Below, piece after piece: positions 35,172 to 45,800 of a DNA stretch of 64,000 nucleotides (positions are counted from its first letter, which is position 1; the number at the start of each line of letters is the position of its first letter). The stretch comes from CAVVUC01 sp963751395 (lineage in GTDB: Bacteria; Verrucomicrobiota; Verrucomicrobiia; Chthoniobacterales; Chthoniobacteraceae), in contig CAVVUC010000002.1 in assembly GCA_963751395.1 (NCBI GenBank), positions 1,302,001-1,366,000 of the forward strand, given 5' to 3'. Position numbers and translations under genes: made by a program. Under the pieces are notes generated by a model. That model had not been told where the DNA came from and ran no database searches. It saw only the letters and a program-made list of their open reading frames with translations.

Positions 35172-36633
35172 TAGCAATGCGGTGAAGAGTTCGGCGGTGG
35201 TTTTGAATAACGGTTCCACACTGGCTTTGCGGGCCGATGCCGACACCACTTTCAACGTGTTAAGTCTGACAGCATCCGGAGCGGGAACCTACAATTTCAA
35301 CGCCAATCAAAGCACGGCAGGTAACTCGAACAAGACACTCACATTGAGCACCGGGCTGGCGAGCACGGCGGGCAATGTTAATTATTCCGGAAGCAACGGC
35401 TTCACCCTTGTCGTGCCCGCCATAAACGCAAGGGGCGTCGGGAGCAATGCTCTCAACATCACCTCCAACTCGGGAACGCTGAGCACCGGGACACTCAATG
35501 GAACCTATACCGGAGCCACCCGGAGCACCGTGACACTTGCCGGAGCGGGCAACATAGTTCTTGGAACCATTAGCAAGGGAACTGGAGAATTCTCCATCGG
35601 GCTGATTTTGAACCAGACCGGGACGGCAACGATCAACGGGACCTACGTGAACAACTCCGGCAGCGACAACAGCGAGATCAACAGCGGCACGTTGGTTTTG
35701 AAAAACACCAGCATCGCCGGATTCCATGTCACAAACATTGGCGGTGGAGCATCCGCTCCGGTCATTGACAACCAGAGCGGTTCGACCATCACTCTTGATA
35801 ACACTGCCCAGACGTGGGACGGCAATTTTACTTTTGGCAGCGCCAGCACGACCGGCGCGCTGAGTCTCGGCACCGGGCCGTTCACGTTGACCGGCAACCG
35901 CACCATTACAACGGCCAACGCCACTTATGGCTTAACGGCGGCTGGTTCCATCAGCGGCACCAATGGCATCACTAAGTCAGGCGTTGGGACTTTGACGCTA
36001 TCCGCCTCAAACAGCTACAGCGGCGGAACCATAGTGAACTCGGGATCATTGGTGCTGGGCAACGCCAGCTCGCTCGGAGCCGCGACAGCTCCTCTTGCCG
36101 TCAACGGCGGCACAGTGAATCTGAATGGCAAGAGCGTGATTGTCGGCCTGCTAAGCGGCAGCGGCGGCGCATTGATCACGACGAGTTCGACCGCATCGAG
36201 CGTTTTGACTGCTGGCGGCACAGGCTCTTCCACCTACAACGGCGTGATCGCGAGTGGTCTCGGAACCGTCGGCCTGACCAAAGTTGGCGCCGGCACACTG
36301 ACTCTCGGCGGCACCAATACCTATGCCGGCTTAACCACCGTGAGCGCCGGCACGCTGGCCTTTGATGTGAGCGAGACGCTGACCGGCGGATTGACTGTCG
36401 CCACCAGCGGCACCGCAGTCCTGACGGCGCACACGGGAGCAGAGAGCGTGAAGGTTCTCGACATCACGGGCCTCACCATTTCAGGAACGACAGCGTTTGC
36501 TGGAGGCGGCGGCAGGGACCTGAGCGGCCTGGCGGTGCCAGCTCCAGTGCCCGAGACCGGGACGATCGGACTTCTGGCCGTGGGAGCCGTTGGCGGACTG
36601 CTCCTGCGCCGCCGCTGTAGCCGGCCACGTTGA
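34933..36633 (+). CDS. Autotransporter-associated beta-strand repeat protein, C-terminal part with PEP-CTERM-like signal
   Basis: The second half of the frameshifted gene runs from about 34933 (in-frame ATG) to the TGA at 36631-36633. It contains further repeats (SLAKTGNGALTLAGTNTYTG; GITKSGVGTLTLSASNSYSG; GLTKVGAGTLTLGGTNTYAG). It ends with a sorting signal: a VPETG motif in place of the usual VPEP, a hydrophobic helix (TIGLLAVGAVGGLLL) and RRRC. This is the exosortase-type PEP-CTERM layout. The last residues SRPR and the stop codon are encoded by a palindromic repeat. Alone it has no signal peptide, so it needs the upstream half to be exported. Confidence 0.75.
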   Translation: MREPAAITLTVGGNNANTTYAGVLSGSGSLAKTGNGALTLAGTNTYTGTTTVSAGTLALYGDGTSVTGTTSVTGTLLLGNSNAVKSSAVVLNNGSTLALRADADTTFNVLSLTASGAGTYNFNANQSTAGNSNKTLTLSTGLASTAGNVNYSGSNGFTLVVPAINARGVGSNALNITSNSGTLSTGTLNGTYTGATRSTVTLAGAGNIVLGTISKGTGEFSIGLILNQTGTATINGTYVNNSGSDNSEINSGTLVLKNTSIAGFHVTNIGGGASAPVIDNQSGSTITLDNTAQTWDGNFTFGSASTTGALSLGTGPFTLTGNRTITTANATYGLTAAGSISGTNGITKSGVGTLTLSASNSYSGGTIVNSGSLVLGNASSLGAATAPLAVNGGTVNLNGKSVIVGLLSGSGGALITTSSTASSVLTAGGTGSSTYNGVIASGLGTVGLTKVGAGTLTLGGTNTYAGLTTVSAGTLAFDVSETLTGGLTVATSGTAVLTAHTGAESVKVLDITGLTISGTTAFAGGGGRDLSGLAVPAPVPETGTIGLLAVGAVGGLLLRRRCSRPR

Positions 36634-36690
36634 GGCCGGCCGGGTTCGGCGTCCCCGGCTACAACGGCCACGTTGAGGCCGGTCGCCTGT
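36616..36690. repeat. Palindromic repeat overlapping a stop codon
   Basis: Short inverted arms TGTAGCCGG (36616-36624) and CCGGCTACA (36655-36663) enclose a strong hairpin (GCCGGCC, 7-base loop, GGCCGGC). The inner GGCCACGTTGAGGCC unit recurs just after. The hairpin could act as a terminator, though no U-tract follows. Confidence 0.6.
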
Positions 36691-36847
36691 TAGAAAATAC
36701 AAACAAGATATTTTCCGTGTTGCCGGCTGGGAACCGGTGTGGGGCACGGAAAACGCAAAGGTCGCCGCGGTTCTCTTGGTGGGGCGTCGCAGCGACCAAT
36801 TTTTAAGACGACCCGAAACGCTTTTTTACACTATCATTTAGCCAGCC

Positions 36848-39800
36848 ATGAAAACCCCGATCCTTATCCTCCTGGCGTTTACAGTCCGCGTCCTGGCGGC
36901 ACCGATCACCTGGGGACCGGTGCGTGACATCAGCGGCGACTCGGACGTTAGCACGAACGGTTCGCTCGTGAAGGCCGTGGCCAAGGCGGGCAGCCTCTAT
37001 CCCACGGTCAATGGCGTGACCTTTACTCCACTCCCTGGAAACGACACGGTCTCCGGAACGAACGCGAATAGTTACGCCACCGGTTCGTTGCCGGTCGGTG
37101 GAGGCATCAGCCAGAGTTACGCCACTCTCCTGAGCCAGAATGTTTACAAAAGCGGCACCGGCTCGACGGTGACACTTACGGTCAATGGGCTGACAGTGGG
37201 CTGTCACTACGAACTCCAGGTGTGGTTCAACGATTCGAACGCGACGGGGCAGGGAACACTGACAGTCAAATCAACCGGAGTGATGGACCCGTGGGTGCAG
37301 CTTGACGCGAACACGACCGGAGTGACGGGTGGGGTGGGCCAACACGCCATCGGCACATTCACGGCGGATGCGACCAGCCAGACGGTGACGTTCCAAGGAA
37401 GCGTCAACGGCATGATCCAGGCATACCAGGTTCGCAGGGTCACGGATCCGCTGGCGGCGGTTGCGTGGGGTTTGTGGCACGAGATCACCGGCGACACCGA
37501 CGTGAGCACGACCGGGACGGCGGTGAAGGCTTACGTTTTCGGCTCAGCGGCTCCCGCTGCTCCGATCAACGGCGTAACCTTCACCCGCTTCGCGGCGCAG
37601 TCGGTGGACGCGCTCTCCGGTTTCACCACGCCGAGTTCGGATGTCTTTGGCTCAGCCAGCGCGCCGTATGCGGGCTTCACGAGCGACTACAAGAAAATCC
37701 TCGGCAGCGGGGCTTACGGCGGCAAGTGCGCGTCACTGACGTTGAACAACCTGACGCCCGGCCAATGGTATGAGTTGCAGGTGTGGGCGAATGACTCGCG
37801 GGCTTCCGGCGGTGGCCGCGTGGAGCGAATCAACGGCTCCGCATTCCTGAACTACAACCCCGGCGGACCCAGCGACAACCTCGCCTACGAGGGGAACACC
37901 GGCCATCACATGCCCGGCATTTTCCAAGCTGTGTTGGCGAGCCAGCGGCTGGATTTCGTGGCGGACGTCTCGGCGCAGATCAACGGGCTGCAACTGCGCG
38001 CTGTTTCCGTAATGGACCCGCTGTTATTCCAATCCAAGATGCGCCGCCAGTACACGCTCGATAGTTTCATCGACGGAAAAATGTACTCGACGATGCGTTT
38101 CGAGAAGGTGCATCTCCTTTTCGGTGCGGGACAAATCGCAGCGGCTAAGGCGGAGGCGCTTTCCGCCTCGCTCTGGTGGGGGGCTGGCAACAACTACACC
38201 TTCGACGGATTCCCGGCGGTGGACATGGTCATCCGCTGGAAGAAATACATCGACACAACATCGCGCAACGCCATCAAGGGGCGGCTGCCCACGATCAACT
38301 ACGTCACCCCCGGCACGTCCAATTTGCAGAAGCTGGCGTTCACGATGCGCTTTCTGGCATCGGAGGAGTTCGGCGAGGATGCGTTTGTGCATCCCAAGAA
38401 CGACTTCCGGACAAGCGATCCGAATTGCCACGATGTCCTGCTTCGGCGTTTGAAGGACGAGGCGAATTGGGGCTGCCCGGAATTTGCCTCCAATGACTAC
38501 GGCATCTTGAACCTCCTGCCGTCCCTGAGCATCGCTCAACTCGCCAAAGATCCCGAGATGCGCGCTCATGCAACAGCCAGCTTTCCAGCCATGCTGGCGC
38601 AGTTGGCAGCCGCCTGGCAGCCAATGGACAATTACATCGGCGTCTGGAGCTGGCGCGACTACGAAGATCAGGGCGGACATCTGGGCGTCTTCGGAAGGCT
38701 GCTATGGGAGGCTTTTGGAAGCAATGCGCGCAGCGGCGATGCCAAAGCGATGGCATTGATGGTGGCGGGGGATTACCAGGCACCCGCTCCGATCCTGCAT
38801 GCGGCCAACGAACGCACAACGATCTACACGTCCCGCCTGTGGGGCGGCAGCGCTTCCCAGTCCTCGTTCGTCAGCGGAAGCGATTACATGCTCTTCAGCG
38901 CCTGCGACAATGATAATGAGGACAACGACTGGAGCCATCCGTATGGAGTGCGTTGGACTGGGATGTCGAATTACTTCTGGCTCGGCGCCTGTGCCACGGA
39001 CTACTCGAAAGATATTAGCGCCAGCAACAACCACGGGACGAACAGCTGTAACATGGGCACGGTGCAATACAGTGATTCGGTGCTGTATGCCTTTGACTTT
39101 ACCGGCCCTTACACACAAGCCACCTATGTGCCGTATGCCCAGAGCCAGGTGCCCGGGGGCTACTCAGCCATGATTAACGATTCCACCACCGACGGTCGTA
39201 TCTATCTCCACTACGGGAAGGTGATGATCGCGGTGACATCCAGCATTCCTTTTACCTGGGATCCCGGCTCGGGTATATGGTCGGCGCGCCATGCTCCAAA
39301 CGCTGGCGATTCGGAGTTCCGCGTGGCTGTCGGCGGTGTGGGCAATCCGATCACCGATGGCTCCAGCGCTTACAAAGCCAATATCGACAACGCCAACAAC
39401 CGCTTCGCCATGGCCATCGAGACGGCGCACCCCACGGAATACGCCGGGGCGACGCCTGCGGATCAGTTGGCGGCTTTCAAGGCGGATATTGAAGCTAACA
39501 CGAGCATCAGCCATTTGAATGTTTACCCGGCCACGGGCTACTACACCAACCGCCACGGGGATACTCTGCAAAAGCAAAGCTATGACGCCTCCGGTAATCG
39601 CAAGCCGGGCTACATCAATGGAGTGTCGGTGGACTACACCAACTGGCCGATCCTGGACAATCCGTGGATGAGGCAGGTCAGGAATAGCGGAACGGCAACG
39701 ATCACCGCTGGCAATCAGCAAACCGTGCTTGATTTTGTCAATGGCGGGTTGACCAACAGCGCGGTCACTTCCACCGGCGGGCCGATGCCGCAGATCGGTT

Positions 39801-42800
39801 CCAGCTTGGCGACCAACCTCACGGGCACCTCGGCCGTGTGCAACGCGGCGCTGATTTCCAGCGGCTCAAGCGCGACTTCGGTGACTCTTTACTGGGGGAC
39901 CGTGGACAGCGGCACCAACACGGCGGGCTGGTCAAACAGCCAGGCTCTCGGTACCAAGAGTACGGGCGCGGTGGCCACGACCATTACCGGGCTGACCGGG
40001 GGCACAACCTATTACTACCGCCACCATGCCTCCAACGCCGCTGGCGCGGTCTGGTCCAACAGTTCCTCCTCTTTCCAAACACTCCCGCAACCGGTGCAGG
40101 TGGCTCCTCCCGGCGTGCCGGGCTTGCTGAGCACGACGCTCACCGTGGGTTCCGTGCCGCTTACTTGGACCGCGATCGCGGATGCGACGAGCTATAACAT
40201 CAAGCGCGCCACGACAAGCGGCGGGCCTTACACCACGATCAAGACAGGCCAGGCCACCGCGAGTTACAGCGACACCACGGCGGTCAACGGCACCACCTAT
40301 TACTATGTCGTCTCCGCCGTGAACACAGGCGGCGAAAGCGTGAACTCCGGCGAGGTGAAGGCCACCCCTGCGGTGGTTCCGGCAGCCCCGATCGATGTTA
40401 CAACCTCGATGGGTTACATGTATGCCCATCTTTCATGGACTCCACCCCCTTGGGCCGCGACTTACACGGTGATGCGCTCCAGCACCAACGGCGGACCTTA
40501 CACCACGATCGCCAGCGGCTTGACCAGCCCAAGCTATGATGACACGACCGCGATCAACCTGAGCACTTACTACTATGTGGTTACTGCCAGCAACGTCGCC
40601 GGTTCCGGTTCGGCCTCCAACCAGGCCAGCATCACGGTGAACGTAGCCAGCTACATCGACCAGGTGTCCGGTAACTGGAACAGCATTACATGGTATCCGA
40701 ACCCTCCCGGAATACCGACCGCCAGCAACACGGCGATAATCGACTTCGGCAATAGCTCGGCGATCACGAGCACCAATAACATGGGCAGCTTTACGCTGAA
40801 CCAGATGCGCTTCTTCGGCAGTGGCGTGACCCTGACCGGCAGCGCGCTGGCCTTTAGCGGAGCCACACCAACCGTGACCGGCTCCGCCAGTGCTCCGTGC
40901 AGCGTCGCCAACCTGATCACGCTGGGCGCGAACACGACGTTCGACATCGATGCCAACACCGTGACTTTTACCGGCGTCATCAGCGGCACCGGCGGGCTAA
41001 CCAAGACCGGTGCGGGCACGTTAACACTGGGTGCAGGCAATACCTACACCGGCAGCACAACCGTGGACGGCGGCGCGCTGTCCTATACCGTGAATAACAC
41101 GGGGTTGAAGGCCCTTTATCTCGGCGCGACAGACGGGAGCGACAACGTCAGCACACTTAACGCCTCGGCGACAGTTACCGGCACGAGCTTTACGGTGCAG
41201 ACAGATGGCTCCACCTATAACAACATCAACCTTGGAGCGGGATCGACTCTGACAATCACCGGCGCGGTGAATATCTTCACCACCGGCTCTACGGGCACGA
41301 AACTGAAGTTCAACTCCACCGGTTCGGTTCCCACGTCTGCTGTGGCGGTCAGCAATACCGCAGCTAACTTCGTCTTCGCGCAGGGGACGGACACCACGTC
41401 CACGCGAATCAACAGGCTGGACATGCGGAACCTGGGCACGTTCACGGCTAACGTCGCCAACTTCCGCAATGGCTGGAGCACCTCCATCAACTACGCGCGG
41501 CCAGGTGTTAACACGTTCTATCTGGCCACGAACAACGCCATCACCACTGGCACGCTCGGCGTCGGCGACACGGATAAGAGCGGTGGCGGCGGAGCCAGCA
41601 CTCTCTATCTCGGCAGCGGGAGCAATGCGATCAACACCAACACGCTCGTGATCGGTCGGAGCATGTCGAATGACGGGAGCACTCCATCCGGGCAAATCCT
41701 CTTTAATGGCGCGACCGGAACACTGGCCTTGCATGGTGCGGCGGGTGGCAGCAGCGCTTTGACAAATGTCTATGTCGGAGCACACACGGACACGGGATCG
41801 GCTAACCCAAATTCAATGCGCATCGGCTTACTTGATCTTACCGGAGGCACGACAACCGGAAGCATCACCAACTTATACCTTGGGTATAACACCCAGAACG
41901 CCTTCGCGGCGGGGAATGCTGAGGGAACCTTCATTCTGGGCGGCAGTGCCAGCAGCCTGTCAGTGGCCAATTTGTATCTCGGCTACTCAACCGTCACATC
42001 CACCACCAGCTACTATGCCAATGGCGAACTCGATCTGACGGGCGGCGCGTTGAATGTCACCGGCAATATCACCATGGCCTATGACGGTGCCGCAAGCTCC
42101 GCTGCAGGCATGGGCGGCACGCTCGTCCTCAGCGGCGGCACTCTAACGGTGGGCGGAAACATCGTCGCCGGGGGGAGCAGTGGAGTTTCCTCCATCACAC
42201 TCAACGGCGGCACACTCGACATGACGGGCGGTGCGATCGGCAGCGGCACCGCAGGCGTGGACACGCTTGCCTTCCAGAGCGGCACACTTAAGAATGTCGG
42301 CTTTATCAACGGCACGTCGGGCCTAATCAAAGTGGACGACGGCACACTGGTTCTTGCTGGCAGCAACACCTACACCGGAATGACCACGGTTGCCGGCGAT
42401 ACACTGGAGGTTGACGGCTTCCTAAGTGGAGCGGTTACCGTCAATGGCGGGACCACGCTCTCCGGCACAGGAACCATCGGCGGCGCGGTAAGTGTCAGTG
42501 GCAGCGCCATCATTTCTCCCGGCTTAAACGCAATCGGCACCCTGCGGATTAACAATTCGATGACGCTCGGAAATGCCAGCCTCGTCTCACTCAATACAAA
42601 TCGCGCGAGCACCCCTAACTGCACAGGAATCAGCGGCCTCACTTCGATCACTTATGCGGGCACGCTGACGGTTAACGATCAAGGCGGCGGTTTGGCGGCG
42701 GGCGACACCTTTGTGCTGTTCGCAGCGGGCAGTTATACGGGCGCGTTTGGCTCGATCAATCTGCCGGCATTGAGCGCGGGTCTGGTTTGGGATCTGCACA

Positions 42801-45800
42801 AGCTATCGGTGAACGGCAGCATCGCGGTCGCCGCAGCGGCGGTTGTTACCCCGACCGGTGGCAGTGCGCAGGTGGGTTTGAGTTGGACGGCGGTTGCAGG
42901 TGCGACCAGCTACAACGTCAAGCGCTCTCTGGTCAACGGCGGTCCCTACACGACTGTCGCCACCGGCATTACCTCCAACAGCTACTCCGATACGAACCTC
43001 GATCCATCCACCACCTACTACTACACGGTGTCAGCGGTTGTCGGTGGAGTGGAAGGCCCCGACTCGATCGAGCAATCGGCAGCTACTGTGGCGGGAACGG
43101 TGGCCCGTTACTGGGATTCCAGCACGGCGGCTGGACTGCAGGGCGGAACCGGAACTTGGAGCGCATCCAGCACCGCATGGAGCAACAACACCTCCGGCAA
43201 CAACCCGCTGCTGACCTGGCGCGATAACATCCCCGCTCTTTTCCAAACCGGCACCAGCACAGTAACAGTTAGCGGAACGGTCCTCGTTGATTCCATCGCC
43301 CAATCGGTGAACGGCACGTTGACGACGATCTCCGGCGGCAGCCTTTCGCTTACCGGAGCGAACGGCATCAGCAACGGTACTGGCTCTGGCAACGGGGCGC
43401 TAACGATCAACTCCGCGCTCGTGCTTAGCACTGCCAGCATGACCATTAACGCGCAGCAGGCCATCAGCCTTAACGGGACAATGAGCGGCACATGCGACTT
43501 ACTCAAGACCGGCACGGCCACGCTCACGCTGGGTGGGGTGAACACGGTCAATGGCGATGTAACTCTGGACGCCGGCGCGATCACTTACAACGGCACCGCA
43601 TCGAACGTGCAGATGATTACCTTTGGCTCCACCTTGGGAAGTAGCAACACTTCCGCGCTGAGTGTCTCGGCGAATGTGACCTGTCTCAATCTAGGTGTTC
43701 AAAACAACAACCCCGGCAATAACACCATTGCTATAGCATCCGGCAAGACTTTGACGGTGAACGGCGGCTTCTCCATGAATACCGTGGCCGGAGGCACGGC
43801 GAACTTACTGGTGAATGGCTCGGGTGCCATGAGCATCAATAACGGGGCATCCGTCTTCCTCATCGGGGCGACGAGCGATGCGAATGCGCGCACCTTCAAT
43901 CTGGATTTGAGCGGCTTGACCGGCGGCTTCGCGGTCAACGTGGCCAGCCTCTATGTCGGAAGGACGACGAATACCTATAATGTCGTGCCGAATGCCACGA
44001 TCAAACTGGCTCCGAACAGCTCGATCACTGCGGGCAACATTGAAATCGGCGGTGATGCCACCAGCAACGGCGGCAACGGTGGCGGGGCATCGACGGCGGT
44101 TACCTTTAACAGCGGCACGAGTTACATCAAAGCTAACTCACTCATCGTGGGCCGCATTAAATCAGGCACGCACACACTGAACTTCGCGCCCGGTGGTGGG
44201 ACGTTGGTTTTCTCGGGGACCAACGGAGGCGCACTGGGGACGATGTATGTCGGCTACAAGCCTCACACGGGAAGCAGTAGTGACGTCACCGGCATTGCGG
44301 ATTTCTCCAACGGCGTTGTCAGCGGGACCATCGGGAACCTCTACGTTGGACGCATGACCACTTCCCAGGGAAGCAACTCCCCGAAAGCTATCGGGACATT
44401 TATTCTAGGCACCAGCAGCAATAACAACCTCGCGGTAACCAGCCTGAACATCGGCACCTTTAGCGGCACCACGGTGCCGACCTCCAGCAAGTATGCCGAT
44501 GGCACCGTGACGATCAACGGCGGGCAGTTAACGGTCGGTTCCATTACTATGACCTCGGAACAATACAGCTTTGCCAGATTGAACATCAACGGCGGAGCAT
44601 TGACGGTCAACGGAGCGATCACGAGCGGGACGGGAACCAATGAAAGCATCACGATGAACGGCGGCACGCTGGACATGACGGGCGGCGCGATCGGCAGCGC
44701 CACCAACACCGTCAGCACGCTCATTTTTCAAAGCGGCACGCTCAGGAACGTGGCCTCGATCAACGGCACGGCGGGCCTCACCAAGACCGGCACCGGCACG
44801 CTCATTCTCGACGGCTCGAACAGCTACGCGGGTACGACCACGATCAGCGCAGGCACTTTGCAGATCGGCAACGCCGGCTCCGGCGGCACCCTCGGCGCCG
44901 GAAACGTGGTGAACAACGCCTCGATCAAAATCAATCGCTCCGACGCATTCACCCTCGGCGCTCTCATCTCGGGCACCGGCACGCTCTCGCATACGGGCAT
45001 CGGCATAACGACCCTGTCCGGTGCCAACACCTACAGCGGCTCGACGACAATCAGCGCGGGAACACTCGCCGTCAGCGGAAGCCTCACCGGTTCCGTCACC
45101 GCAAGCACGGGCGCTTTCGCGGCGCTCGGCACGCCAGTTATCAACGGCAATTTGACCATCGGCGCGGGCGGTTCCTTCCGCGTGGGAATCAACGGCTCCG
45201 CAGTCGGCACACAATACGACCAGCTAACGGTCAGCGGCACCGTCACCCTGAGCGGCGCGCCCGACATTGTCGCCGCGCCCGGACTGACGGCCGGCACGAG
45301 TTTTACGATCCTGAAAAAGACGAGCGCCGGAGCGATCAGCGGCACCTTTGCGGGCAAGCCGAACGGCAGCGCGTTCACCGCAAGCGGTTATACATGGATC
45401 ATCAGTTACACTGGCGGCGATGGGAACGACGTTGTCCTCACCATTGCCACCGGGCAACAGAGCTGGCGCTACCAATACTTCGGCACCATCGCCAGCACCG
45501 GCACCGCCGCCGACACCTTCGACGCGAACAAGGATGGCGAAACCAACTTCCTTGAATTCGCCACCGGCCAGAACCCGAACGCTGCGACCACCAAGCCCGG
45601 CGTGCTCGTGAAAAGCGGCACGAATTTGGAATTCACCTACACGAGAAGCAACGCCGCCGCGACCGACGGCGTAACATTCACCGTGGAATGGAGCGACTTG
45701 CTTGCGAGCGGGAACTGGAGCAGCGGCGGCGTTACTGAGGCAATGGTGCCAGGCAGCGACAACGGCACGACGCAACTTTGGAAGGCCACCGTCCCGGCGG

